Assembly (NCBI GenBank): GCA_033439685.1
Contig: JAUEDM010000003.1
Span: forward strand, 2,882,001 to 2,946,000
DNA: 64,000 bases
Direction: 5' to 3'
DNA from: Apodospora peruviana
Lineage: Eukaryota; Ascomycota; Sordariomycetes; Sordariales; Lasiosphaeriaceae
Every line of letters starts with the position of its first letter. Position 1 is the first letter of the stretch. This document shows, one piece after another, positions 1 to 10,637 of this stretch. The position numbers and the translations under genes are program-made. The notes beneath the pieces were generated by a model. It saw only the letters and a list, made by a program, of their open reading frames with translations, searched no databases and was not told the origin of the DNA.

Positions 1-566
1 TCAACACGCCCATCATCAATTATCAAACAAGAAGAGTTTGTCGTATTGCGTACGGAATACTGGAGAAGTAAGTTCTGCAGCACCTGGCTTCAAGTTCTCT
101 TCACCTAACACCACGGCAACGCAGATCGGATCGAAAGGCGCCGAGAAGAAAGAAAATCCGACATGAACTTTGATGCCTCAAGCAAGATTGGATTGAAGTT
201 TCAAAATCTTGAAACCTCTCCAAAATTAAAAATAAACAGAAAATCCGGGGCGGGAAGCCTCCTCCACGGCTCCGCACCGTCCCTTCGCCTTGGATCTAAA
301 TACGCCGCCACTTCAAACATGTGGTTCCCAACTCAAGAAAGACCATGGCAGTTCAGAATGTTTCATCTTTTAGTTGAAGCTTTATATTGTTAAAGGGGAA
401 AAAGACGGATGGCGGGCCTCATCAGCCCCCTCGGGCAGTCTTTGTCAGGACTCCTTTCGTGGCAGAAAGGTTGTTTGTTTCAGACAAGTTGACTGCCCTT
501 TCAAGAAAGAATTGTTCAGAACTTGGGTACGAATACACGGAACCTTGATGCCCGAATAACAGGGCG

Positions 567-598
567 GACAGCCAGACAGCCAGACAGCCAGACAGACA
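567..598. repeat. Short tandem repeat, GACAGCCA unit
   Basis: The 8-bp unit GACAGCCA occurs three times in a row (567-590), followed by a partial variant GACAGACA. It is intergenic with no evident function. Confidence 0.85.
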
Positions 599-1831
599 AA
601 AAAGCAAAATGTTTCAATGTTTCAATGAATGTTTCGTTTCAAAAAGCACACAAAAAGAACCGTTGACGCCTCACGCCGCCTTGGCTTGCTTGGCGAATTG
701 AAGTAATCCGTACCTGCTCCTGGATTCTGTGCCTCACAACCTCTCCCACTGCCCAAGAAAAGACCTGAAACACCACATGCAAAACATAAATCTCGTTTCC
801 TACGGATTGGCCGTAATTTCTGGCTGGCTGGTGTTGGGCTGGGCATCAACCATTAGTTCGTTGAACACGATGATTCCCCGTAATTGAGTGAGTGAGTTGT
901 CACGGGTTACTAAATAGGAAAGAAAAAATGGAACTCCACACTTGTTATGTATCACGTTGCTTGCGTGAGCGGTGTGGATTCGTAAGGCCGCGCGCGTTCG
1001 CTGGCTGGGCTTGCGAACGGGTTCATATTCAAATTCAATTCATACCGTAAATTACCGTAAACGGGACTGCACAAAGAGTAAGGGACTTATCCAGACAAAC
1101 GCCCATGGGGTGCAAATTCATATAACCGTACGAATTAGGTGATTGGTGCACCGCCTGCCTTGGCCCGATGCTCTGAAATTCGTCTGCCTGCCTGAGGATG
1201 CAACCAGCCAGCACCCTAAATAACGTTAAGCACGCCTTGTGAATCATACCGACATGTCGGAACCGATCAACCACATCCCCGCTCACACACGCACGCCCCG
1301 CTACCTAAGCCCTTGCCAGTACGTACCACCACCGAAAACACCGATCTTCGGCGCTTCCACGGGTTACGGGTTTCGCGACCGACAGCTGCTTTGCTTGCCA
1401 GATCGCTCGCTTTCGCTTCGGAGGACAGCACCGAGCCGACCGATTCCACACACCCACTCCCCGCAGCACATATCGAAGATAACAGAAAAAGTTGTCATGT
1501 CAACCGATTTCGCAAACACTGGTCATAAAATGATAATCACATTGAATTGAATTGGACTAAGTACTTTAACAAGTTTTGCAAACAGCATTGACTATAGTAA
1601 TTGTTTTGTTCATGTTATTTGCCATGTAAAATTAGCCTCCAGCTCAAGGCCTTTCAAATAGGCAAGCCAAGCGGAGAAAAAGAACTGATCATCCTATATA
1701 CCCTTCATTGATGTCCCTTCCAAGAGGTTTTCCCACTCAACCTTGACCATTAAAGGTAGGGAGCGAAGAACCAACCCCATTGTTAAATAAAAAGTGAAAT
1801 GTCATTATATGACTCTCCAAATCCCCGAGTA

Positions 1832-1854
1832 GTGTGTGTGTATGTGTGTGTGTG
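1832..1854. repeat. GT dinucleotide microsatellite
   Basis: A GT run interrupted by a single TA step. It lies about 150 bp beyond the stop codon of the acidic protein gene on the minus strand. Confidence 0.85.
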
Positions 1855-2010
1855 CTGTGGATTGCTCTCCATCTATTGTGTATCGTATATCCCATTCAGA
1901 AGAAAAACCTTTTCGTCGCCAATGCCCGCAAATTGGTATATTTGAAACTTCCCGAAGAAAAACGCCCGCCGATGCAATGCAGAACAAACAAATGACAAGG
2001 AGAAACGAGT

Positions 2011-2838
2011 CTAGTAAACTGATATCGCAGAGACTAACCTCGCCGGATTGCGTGGCGGGAGGTAGTAGCCTTGCTCGTAAAACGCGTCCTTGTCGGCTTC
2101 TTCTTCTGTACTGGCGGCGGTGAATAAGCTTGTCGTTGTGATGTGCGCCTCCTTGCCCTCCTTCGAGAATGTGGGTAGGACCGCGGTGGGCGGCGACGGT
2201 GGCATCGTCTCGTCTTCCGACGAGTCCGAGTCGTGGTCGAGCTCTGGCGGCGAGGCCGAGTGTGATGTCGTGCGCTGTAGCGAAAGCTGCGCGTAGTCCT
2301 CCTCCTCGTCGTCGTCCTCCTCCATGTCGTCGTAGTAGATGTTGCTGTTGGACGGTATCCTCCTGAGGGAGACGATGTCGGCCATCTCGATGTCCTCGTC
2401 CTCGTCGAGATCACTGTCCGAGTCGGAGGAGTCAGAATCGGAGTACGAGTCGGCGTCCTCGGCGTGCCAATCGTGCTCGGGCTCCTCGACGATGCTGTCG
2501 GCCCATTGGATGTGTTTGGGCTCCTGCTCACTCTGGCTGCTCTTAGTGGCGCCGCGGACGGACTGGTTGAACCACGACTCCTGTTCCCTCTCGGCGTCGG
2601 CAAGCTCGAGCATCAGCGAGTCGAGCAGGTTGGCGTGCCCAACGAGCAGGCGGAGGTTGTGGTCGGGCCGGGCAGCCTCGGAGGAGAGCTTGCCCCGGGC
2701 CTTGTGGGCGAGGAAGTAGGTTTGCGTGATCGACATCTTTGCGGCCTTGTAGGACGATGCAACAAGGGGAGACGAGGGAGTAGCGCCCTTGGGTCTCGAT
2801 TGTGTTGTTGTTGTGTTGATGTGTAGAGAGGAAACCAT
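2011..2838 (-). CDS. Acidic fungal protein, Ecm13-like N-terminus
   Basis: A single open frame of 275 residues. A basic-to-neutral block near residues 35-95 contains SITQTYFLAHKARGKL and LRLLVGHANLLDSLMLELAD, patterns I associate with a conserved fungal family resembling yeast Ecm13; this is recall, not a search. The rest is low-complexity and highly acidic (long Asp/Ser and Glu/Asp runs around residues 130-180 and 200-215) and probably disordered. The ATG at 2838 gives the longest frame. The ATG at 2736 (Met35), directly before the conserved block, is an equally good or better start. The function is unknown; yeast ECM13 is named only from a cell-wall phenotype screen. A GTTAGT donor-like site near the 3' end leaves a small chance of an extra terminal exon. 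Confidence 0.7.
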   Translation of the reverse strand: MVSSLHINTTTTQSRPKGATPSSPLVASSYKAAKMSITQTYFLAHKARGKLSSEAARPDHNLRLLVGHANLLDSLMLELADAEREQESWFNQSVRGATKSSQSEQEPKHIQWADSIVEEPEHDWHAEDADSYSDSDSSDSDSDLDEDEDIEMADIVSLRRIPSNSNIYYDDMEEDDDEEEDYAQLSLQRTTSHSASPPELDHDSDSSEDETMPPSPPTAVLPTFSKEGKEAHITTTSLFTAASTEEEADKDAFYEQGYYLPPRNPARLVSAISVY

Positions 2839-3710
2839 TGTGTGCCTTGGGGAGAAAAGCTTCCCTATAATATTTGCTGCCTTTTTTCGCAGTGGTTTTG
2901 GAGTGACTCAAGGCAACGACCGGGAGCCGATTGCGGAATAGCTCAGTAAAAGGGCGTCAAGGCAGATACTAGGGTGGGGTGTGCCAGGAAGGTGTGCCTA
3001 ACAGTTGCTGTACTGCAAAGTGGTCTGTGTGCTGTACTCTTGAAATTCACTGATCTTGAACTAGAATCAAAGACAACTGTTTGTTTTCACTGTTTGAGGC
3101 TGGTGAGGAAGATGAGAAAGCATCCGTGTGTGCCTCGGAGTGAGGGAGAGGCAAGACCTTTTGTAACTTGGCTAACGATGTGGCCCTTGACCGTCTGTTG
3201 GTGTGGTTTCTCGGCTTCGAGACAACCCCAATGTCATCAGCGCAATGTTGCTGCATCCATCCGCAGCAGCTGACAAAACCCGACCCCATTACGGATTACA
3301 GACGGATGTATCCTTGTAGCTCCGTACCGCTGCCTTGTACGATCTGTACCTTTACCCCAAGTGCCCACGGTGCCACGGCGGCCCTGTCCCCGTGCGCACC
3401 CCTGCAAGTTACAAAGTCGGCCCCAACAGGCGTACTTGAGACTTCCCAGCGGCGGTGAGCGCTTTTTGCGTTCCTCCGAAGGGCTCGGCCGCCTCGGGCT
3501 CTTTCGCTAGGCCGTGACCACGAATCGGTACCAGATGGGCATTGCACGCGTGTCCCCTTCACTCCAAATGTCGCAAGTGCTCGCTTTGTTCGCTTGCGGC
3601 TTCCGGATGACTCTTCACGTAAACGACTTATTCCGCATCATGGATCTTCTCTGCGCGCGTTGTGCAGGCCGCAATCTCCCATAAGTCCTTTTCCTCCGTC
3701 GGCCAGCGGA

Positions 3711-3731
3711 GTTAGGTACCTAAGGTACCTT
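3711..3731. repeat. Palindromic TACCTAAGGTACC motif
   Basis: Two overlapping self-complementary cores, AGGTACCT and AAGGTACCTT, sit side by side. Related copies occur near 6521, 6897, 31386, 34669, 37969 and 38405, always outside genes. Confidence 0.7.
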
Positions 3732-5979
3732 ATCATACCTCACCCAAATGTCGACACCTAATCATTTCGTCGTGATCCAAGCCACCGCACATCTCCGCCA
3801 TTTACTACGACTTGGCCTCGCTCTCGCTTGTCTACGACGATAAATTCGCATCAGGTACCGGCGATAATCTGGATGCCTGGCAAGCCAGCAGCAAGAGCAT
3901 CGGCGGCATGCACTGATTGATTGGCATTTCCACAGACGACACGCTGTCGGCTTCAGACTGATTGATCATACTCTGATTAGTCGTTCCTCTGTGCAAGTTT
4001 TAAGACCCGCACGTCATCCTTGCCCATGCTTTTTCATAAACCCACTGTACCTTACCCGCGGCTGCTGACGCATCGTCTTGATTGTTAAGCACCCACGCAT
4101 TTGTCTCCGCACAAAAGCGAAATATCCCCTTGGATTTCAGTTCCGTCGGCTTCTCTAGCACCGTCCATTCAAAGCTCTCCGCGCTGCCGTCCAAGTTTCC
4201 AGGTTATCTAATCCAACTCATACAGTATCTCCGATCCCATTATCTCCTTGGGAGCAGGGGGGTTATAGTCACCCCCATCAATGCGACAGCATCACATCAC
4301 TGAATCTGATTCACTGCTGCAAGGACCTCGGGCCAATGTACTTTCCTACGTGGTCTGAATCCCAATTCAATTAGCCCGGACCCCGTGCCGCGACGCGAAC
4401 GGGATTGTAGCTTGTCCCCGAAGGCTCATATCAATGCAACTCAATCTGCTGCGCTGAGCCATCTCATGTAAACTGGGCATATCAAGCGTTTACAGGCGTC
4501 GCAAGCTACACCGCAATCTCCGCGCGGCATGGCAGCAATGTTGCGATTGAGGCGATGCAAAAACAATTGAGCAGGTCGGGAAGTCTTCTGACTTGAAGCA
4601 AAACCTCCAATCAAACGAATCCGCGCAGCTGCGACGACAACGAAGACGACGACGACAAACCGACAGACAACAACCCGTCGTTGTTCCCCTCGTTTTGGTC
4701 GCTTTCAGACACCATAATATGACACCCCGCGAAATTGCTGCATTGGGCCAGATCCAATCATCGTGATGCTGCCAGAGACTCAGCCTCCTTTATTTGAAGC
4801 CACACAATGCGTGTCTGTGCTTGGCTCTCCCAGCGGTGTGGAACTTTTTGTTGTCCAAGGGACGGGATCCCGTCGGGTTGCACTCGTTCGGGCTTGGGCT
4901 CCATCTCGGGGCGCGGCCGTGACGACCGAGTCTTCGCGCGACGCTCATTGCTCGGCTGACTTGCAGCGGCAGAATCACCGCGACGTGATCACTCCTGAGT
5001 GCTGACTGCACTGCAAAATCCAGGGTCAGGGCCCGGGCATCCTGACTCCTCCGGGACGAACACCAGCAACGGAATAGCGCGGAATCCATTCTCATCCATT
5101 CGCTCACCCCACTTGTAGGGCTGACAATGGATACCCTTGAAGGCTTGAACTCGATGCATGGCGACGATGAGGTTTCGTGGAGAAGACTCACGATAATAAT
5201 AATAATAATGGCGCTCTCGTAGCCGAATTGAGATAGCGTTTCCGCCAGCCAGCCAGCCAGCTGGAACCAGACCGCACACGAGCTCAGCCACGCATAGTCT
5301 CTCTCGTGACTGCAGCCAGTTGTTGGTGCCGTTGATGTTACAAATAATCCGTATACACAAACAAGTCGGAAGCTGCCGTCAACTCTCGGCAGCTAAGGTA
5401 AGCAACAGTCGACAGCACTGCAAAAAGTAAAGTGCAACGTTAACCTGTGGCTTGCACAGCACTGCTTGTACTGCCAGGTGGTGTCGTGCGTAGCCAGACG
5501 CGAATGCGATTTCGCAACAAATTGCATGTTCCCAGGCAGATTTAGTGCCTGTCACTTAGACACGAAAAGTGATTGCGATAAGTCCCCGCGGGAAAGGTTA
5601 ACTCAAATCGGATTCGGATACGGGCCAATCGCGTTGCCTCTCTGACGAGAACGGATCGGGGTTCTTGTGGCTCCGACTTTTCTGGCACTTCAACTTTACA
5701 GCCTGGCACATGACACTGTGTATTGCCGACCGAGTTGGGATCTGATAAAGTCGCAAGCGGGAATTTTAGGGAAGCGGCATACATACCATACCCGGTTGAT
5801 CGCGGAGCTAAATATCAGTTATTACTCATCTTTCGTCACTGCACCTGTGGTCCCTTACCGCCATTCTGAAAGAACCTGTTTTCCCAGATGCGATCGTTTC
5901 CATATCATGCAGCCATGACATGCTAGCCATCACCAGCTCCCCATCTTTCAGGAACGACTCGTTCCGGAAGGCAAAGGAC

Positions 5980-5993
5980 GTGTGTGTGTGTGT
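5980..5993. repeat. GT microsatellite
   Basis: A seven-unit GT run in the gene-poor spacer. Confidence 0.8.
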
Positions 5994-6520
5994 CGTGTCG
6001 GTCGGTTGGGCTGCATGAAGGGCTTGATGGCGAAGCACATTTCTAATCCGTACAATTCGCCCTTGCGCGGAAACGGAAACCTTCTCGAAGGAATTTTAGA
6101 ACCTTCGCTGCAGGACGCTTGCATGCATGGAAGGTCTCTCTCTCTCCACCGCTTCCCAAGCGCTTGGGACGACGGCACGATGGCCGGCAGGCGGTACTCG
6201 TTCATCTTCAGCTGGCGCCACAAAGTTAAAAGATGACACCTTTTGGGTATGGTATGAAGAGTGTGGCTTTGCTGCGCCTTGGGGGAAACCAACTTTTTTT
6301 TTTTTGGTTATGCATATGGATATTCCGTAAGAGACTTTCAGATCGGGTAAAAGAGTCCATCGGCGAATGCCCGGTCTTGAGCTGCTCGAAGCAAAAGATG
6401 ATTCATTGACCGCTTTGTGCAACCTTTGCTCTGCCTCTTTTTGTTCGGTTCAACGCCGGGGCTCCAAAAACAGAAAGCACATCAAGTTTAACAATCTTGA
6501 AAACGCAGTAGGAGTATCGA

Positions 6521-6540
6521 CTACCTTAGGTAGGTACCCC
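6521..6540. repeat. TACCTTAGGTAGGTACC motif
   Basis: A member of the same intergenic motif set: the TACCTTAGGTA core followed by GGTACC. Confidence 0.65.
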
Positions 6541-6896
6541 CGTACCGACATACGATATTCCGTATGCATAAAGTATTAAGTAACTGGAAGTGGACTTTTG
6601 ACTGGTGGGTGGGCTTGCTGCATGGGCTTTGAGGAAGCCAAAGGCCCTTATCTCCGCGCCCTCATTCCTCACCTCACCTGTCAAGCTTGTCTTCCCCAAT
6701 CCCCGAAATCCCGCCAAAACTCCGCCCAACCCGTGCGGTTCGTACTCTGGTAACCGGGCAGGCGGGTCGTCGTCGCCGTCGGTCGGGCTAGCTAAGATAT
6801 TCGCGACTAGGATACGGGATTCAGTATTATTCCCAGATCTCTATTACCGCCTGGCACCCCAATCAACTTTTACTCAAATACCTACTACTCACAGCG

Positions 6897-6923
6897 CCTA
6901 CCTTACCTAGGTACTTACCTACG
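6897..6923. repeat. TACCTAGGTA palindrome cluster
   Basis: The palindromic core TACCTAGGTA at about 6905-6914, with further CCTACC/TTACCT arms on both sides. It belongs to the same family as the other TACCT/AGGTA motifs of the window. Confidence 0.65.
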
Positions 6924-7334
6924 CATACGGCCGGGCGCGTATACCTACCTTATACATACATACGTTGTTCGGTCGGTCGTCGGTGCAGTCCCAACTGTGC
7001 TCTCGTCACTGCATGCCCGAGCACCTCACGGTTCGATTCTCGTCGGTAGCACCAGCCGACAGGAGGTGAGACCGGTTTTCGTAGGCTGTAATGAGCCCTA
7101 TTATAACAGGATAAAAACGGTGGAGCTTATCCCGTACTGTAATCTAAAAACATCATTTTCCATTTTTCTTTTTCCCCATCCAGTTCTCTAGATCATGAAA
7201 TCTCCTGATGACTTGAATTATCCATTACCTTCTTTATAAAAATAAGGTATCACTGAGAATAGAATTGGTCTCATTGGTCTAAATATGCCATAGGCTAGTA
7301 ATGATCACCCATCCCAAAAGAAAATAAGGATGTT

Positions 7335-7604
7335 CTATGGGGACATGGCAGCAGCCTCTTGTTCGAGTCTCCTCTTCTCTTCGTCTCGCTTGGCCTGGGC
7401 GGCCCGTAGCCTGGCCATTGTGGACGCAAACCCGCCGCCACCACCAGCAGCTGGAGGTGGAGGTGGAGGAGGCTCACGATCGCTGCTCATCGAAGGTGGC
7501 GGCGCAGATGAAGCGACCGGTCGTGTGAAAGTGAACTTCGCTGCGTCAGCCTTTGACTCTGCCGTAGTGGAGGATGGAGGAGGAGGAGGTTGGATAGGAG
7601 GTTC

Positions 7605-7637
<33 letters not shown>

Positions 7638-8327
7638 ACTGCCCGCCGGCGGCGGTGACGGTGCTTCCACCACCGTCGCCCCATTCGTCTTCTTCTTTGC
7701 CTTCCTCTCCGCCTTGCGCTGTTGCTTTTTCCTGATCCGTTTCTCGAGCTCGGCTATCCGCTCGTCGAATTCGTCGTCGCCATCGCCACCACCACCTACT
7801 CCTCCCGAAACATCTTCCTTGCTCCGCTTAACCCTAGCCTCCGCCTCTTCCCGATCTAACCGCTGCCTCTCCCGCTCCTCGGCCTCTTCCATCTCCTTCC
7901 TCCGCGCCGCCTGCTTGGCCCTGCCGCGTGCGGCCATGGCCTCGAGTTCGGCGTTGGCAACGTGGGCTTCGGCTTTAACCTTCTTGGCCGCCTGCTCGCG
8001 CTGCTCCAGCTCCTCGACCAGCTTCCTCCGGCGCGACGACATCTGGTCGAGCTGTATCTTTTTTTGTAGGATTGCGCGCATGCTGTTGTCGTAGGCCTCG
8101 CGGGCGGCGGGGTTGATGAGCACGTCGCGCGCGCGCTCGAGGCGCTCGTAGAGCGCTGGGTCATAGGCGTCACCGGCCTTGTCCGGGTGCGCCGTGAGGG
8201 CTTTGCGCCGAAACGCGCGCCGGATATCGGACTCGTTGCTTGTTGCGTCGGTCGAGAGTAGGGCGAAGAGGTCGTCGCCTCGCCCGGCGGCGTCGCGAGC
8301 GTATGTGATGAGGTCTTGGTCTTCCAT
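7335..8327 (-). CDS. J-domain protein, Cwf23/DNAJC17 type
   Basis: A single exon of 330 residues, starting at the ATG at 8327; no in-frame ATG lies upstream. An N-terminal J domain (about residues 18-85) contains the diagnostic HPD at 47-49 within TAHPDK. It is followed by a long charged coiled coil (about 85-175) starting with a basic SSRRRKLVEELEQRE segment, the layout of DNAJC17 and fission yeast Cwf23. Those proteins associate with spliceosomes, so a role as an Hsp70 co-chaperone in pre-mRNA splicing is inferred by family. A polybasic KKQQRKAERKAKKK stretch follows and could be a nuclear signal. The C-terminal third is low-complexity Pro/Gly/Ser with a run of Ser encoded by ten CTG (minus-strand CAG/AGC) triplets. 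I see no RRM, unlike human DNAJC17. Confidence 0.88.
7606..7635. repeat. (CTG)10 trinucleotide repeat in coding DNA
   Basis: Ten perfect CTG units on the plus strand. On the coding (minus) strand they read as AGC serine codons in the disordered tail of the J-domain protein. Confidence 0.95.
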
Positions 8328-8850
8328 TTTGGCTTGAACTATGGCAGATGGACAAGACAATCGAAAGAAAGACCTGGTGCGAGCAAATGCGCCTAGGTAT
8401 CCGCAGCGTTGCCGGACGTAGGGTTGCCTGTCACAAGGGTGGAATTGGTGTTGTTAGTAATCCGTAGTTGCTTTGATGTTGGTGCAACATTTTTGGGGTA
8501 CCTTATGCACTGATAAAGTTGCAGCGGGCTGGGCGATTTGGCAGGTGGAGATACTGCAGGGGTTCCACAGGGCTGTCATCTGATCTGGCACTGGCAGGCA
8601 GCAAACAAGGACTGATTCTCAAATCTCGGAACATTTCCGGAGTAAATTTTTATCGTCACAACGCTCTTACTAATAATAAAGCTCTCAAGAAATATGGCAT
8701 TCTTTCTCTCCGATACACGTCCAAACTGTCCTCAAAGGCATGAAAACGCTATCACCATCGGTGCTAAAGGCGGGAAGTGACCCTATTCATAAATCATCAT
8801 AATCTCTGCAGGACCCACACGAACCTCCAACAGAAGTCGACATCCTATTA
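8328..8850. other. Spacer between J protein and thymine hydroxylase genes
   Basis: 523 bp between two minus-strand genes: promoter of the J-domain gene and 3' flank of the hydroxylase. A GGGGTACCTTA remnant of the palindromic motif lies near 8495. No gene is seen. Confidence 0.6.
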
Positions 8851-10008
8851 CTAATAAGTTGCCGCGAGCCTCTGCACAAGATACTTGCCGCTGTTGATAC
8901 CCTCATACTTCTTCTCGGTCTCGGTGGCATAGGTTCCCGGCAGAGCCTCGATATGGCTCTTGAAGTTTGGGTTGCAGAAGTAGCTGTCAACATGCCATCA
9001 ACATCAATATCAATCAGCTCGGTCAAAAACATATCGAAACCAGTTATTTGAACAGAACACAACTCACGCAATGCTATATCTCGCCGGATGTATGTCGCCC
9101 TCAGACGTAGGCGGTTCCACCACGCGATGGATGGTGCTCTTGATGGTGTCGTTGCTCCAACGGGCCAACAGATCACCAGCGTTCACCACGCAGGTGCCCT
9201 CGATAGGAGTGGCGTTCACAAACTTCCCGCTCGGGCTCTTGACCTGCAGCCCGCCGCGGGAGTCCTGGAACAGCAGCGTGATGGACCCATAATCTGAGTG
9301 CTCGCCGGCGCGCACCTGGCCCGGTTTGATTTGGAAGACCCGCTTGTCCACCTCGGGGTAGTGCAGCAACCGCAGAGTGTTGTCGCCGACGTCAACGAAA
9401 CCGTCGAAGAAGCCCGGCTCGAGTCCCATACCGACAGCGATGGCGCGCATCACCTCGACGTGCAGCGCCTTGCACTGCTCAAAGAAGTTGAGCATGGTGC
9501 TCTTGAAGCCGACCAGTTCGTCTTGTTCGGCCGGCCACTGGTTCGGGTGGTCCTCCTCGCCCTCGCGGCCGATCTCGAAGCTCTCCTTGATGTCGGGTGC
9601 AGCGGATCGGATCTTCTCGATCTGGCTGACGTCGGTCAGCTGGGTCACCTTCTCGCGCCCCGGGGCCGAGTAGCCGCGGTTGGCCTGGGGTGTCGTCCAG
9701 GCGTGCGAGAGCTTGGTCTCGATGGGGAGCCGGAAGAGCTTGGCCGACGCGCCAAATACATGGCTGCGTGTCTCGGCCGTGATGGGAATGTTCTTCAAGT
9801 AGATGAAGCCGGCGGTCTGGAAACCGTGGAGGATGGCCTTCGCCGTCTCGAGCTTCTGGGCGTCATCGCCCTCCGAGAATTTGGCAAAGTCTATCAGCTG
9901 CGCAAGTGTGTCAGTCAGTGTCGGACTAGGCAAATCGGTGTTGGAAGGCAAGTGTTCTTCCCGTACCGGGATGACGAGTCCGTCGGCTTGCACGGCCGCT
10001 TTCTCCAT
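8851..10008 (-). CDS. Thymine-7-hydroxylase (2-oxoglutarate/Fe(II) dioxygenase)
   Basis: Three exons (10008-9967, 9897-9068, 8983-8851) give 334 residues. The enzyme oxidises the methyl group of thymine in three steps via 5-hydroxymethyl- and 5-formyluracil to uracil-5-carboxylate (isoorotate), using O2 and 2-oxoglutarate; this is the fungal thymidine salvage route. The sequence matches, as I recall it, the Neurospora enzyme nearly end to end, including the start MEKAAV and the end GKYLVQRLAATY. The iron triad is visible: His214 and Asp216 (GEHSDYGS) and His271 (TIHRVV), plus the 2-oxoglutarate-binding R-x-S in PARYSIAYF. The first intron (9966-9898, 69 nt) has no stop and keeps the frame, so an unspliced reading would wrongly add 23 residues after GLVIP. 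The gene is divergent from isoorotate decarboxylase, the next enzyme of the pathway. Confidence 0.95.
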
Positions 10009-10637
10009 GTTTTGAATCACGTTCACCTGCTACTGATATGGTGTATGGTGTATGGTGTATACGCAGGCAAGTAAGTTTGTGGTGGAGGGCTCAAGTGGTT
10101 CCCTTTTGGGGGTTTTGTATACAGCCTGCGAGGTCTGGCACGTCTGGCTATCGCTTACACCCGACTTGTGGCAAAGACAAGCAGCACAACTGCTTCTGCA
10201 AGCGTCGCGGTCTTTCTCCCCGTGTTGGGCAAGTTCCGAGTTCCGCCACCTAATAAGGTATGTGACGGCGCGATGTCCGCAATTGGAAGGCAGTCAATCC
10301 GGCTCGATCGACGAGATGCCTCGATAACGAGCGACTTTCAACGACTGGTCGGGTGTCTTTTGAATTACAGCAACCTCTCTTGTCAGGACCCCGCCAGGAG
10401 CAAGATAAGGCCGGTTGTAAGTGATAAGCAGCAGCTGATTGCGGGGCCGCCGACGACGCGATGGATGGAACTTGGAAGGGGGAAGGGGCGGGGTCAAGAC
10501 GGGACAGACCAGCCGGCCGGCAGCTCTCCTCTTACTATTAGCTGCAAGCTTTCATAAACCATAAACTAACTGTTGGTCCCAAACAAAGGACACCATACCC
10601 GGACTCATCACATCATTGAGCCAGCGACAAAGACACA
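10009..10637. promoter_or_regulatory. Shared divergent promoter of the thymine-to-uracil gene pair
   Basis: 629 bp separate the two start codons. It holds four HGATAR-type sites: CTATCG at about 10148 (reverse orientation), CGATAA at 10322, AGATAA at 10403 and TGATAA at 10422. The last two are the same way round and 19 bp apart. Such spacing is typical of AreA/NIT2 GATA-factor sites in nitrogen-regulated fungal promoters; regulation here is inferred. A GGTGTAT unit repeats three times near 10040-10060. Confidence 0.55.
10403..10427 (+). promoter_or_regulatory. Paired GATA-factor sites
   Basis: AGATAA (10403-10408) and TGATAA (10422-10427) lie in the same orientation about 210-235 bp upstream of the decarboxylase ATG. 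They fit the HGATAR consensus of the nitrogen regulators AreA/NIT2. Binding is untested. Confidence 0.45.

Larger units (their letters stand above)
1..2010. other. Gene-free left flank
   Basis: Only short random open frames occur on both strands; none has family-like sequence or codon structure. The stretch holds an 8-bp tandem repeat near 567-598 and a GT run near 1832-1854. It may include the 3' flank of a gene lying left of the window. I see no RNA gene. Confidence 0.6.
2839..7334. other. 4.5 kb gene-poor spacer
   Basis: It lies between two minus-strand genes and contains the promoter of the acidic protein gene. Open frames are short and unrelated on both strands, and I could build no spliced model. 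It carries three clusters of the TACCTWAGGTA-type palindromic motif (about 3711-3731, 6521-6540, 6897-6923) and a GT run at 5980-5993. Confidence 0.55.

Noticed and set aside
7021..7053. GGTTCGATTC resembling a tRNA T-loop
   Set aside because: The flanking bases do not form a T-stem and no cloverleaf can be built around it.
7330..8094. 254-codon Ser/Leu/Ala-rich frame opposite the J-domain gene
   Set aside because: Low-complexity complement of the Ser/Gly/Pro tail and coiled coil; the J domain on the other strand is decisive.
9298..10074. 258-codon open frame opposite thymine-7-hydroxylase
   Set aside because: It is antisense to a well-supported gene, Leu/Val-biased as expected of a complement frame, and resembles no family.
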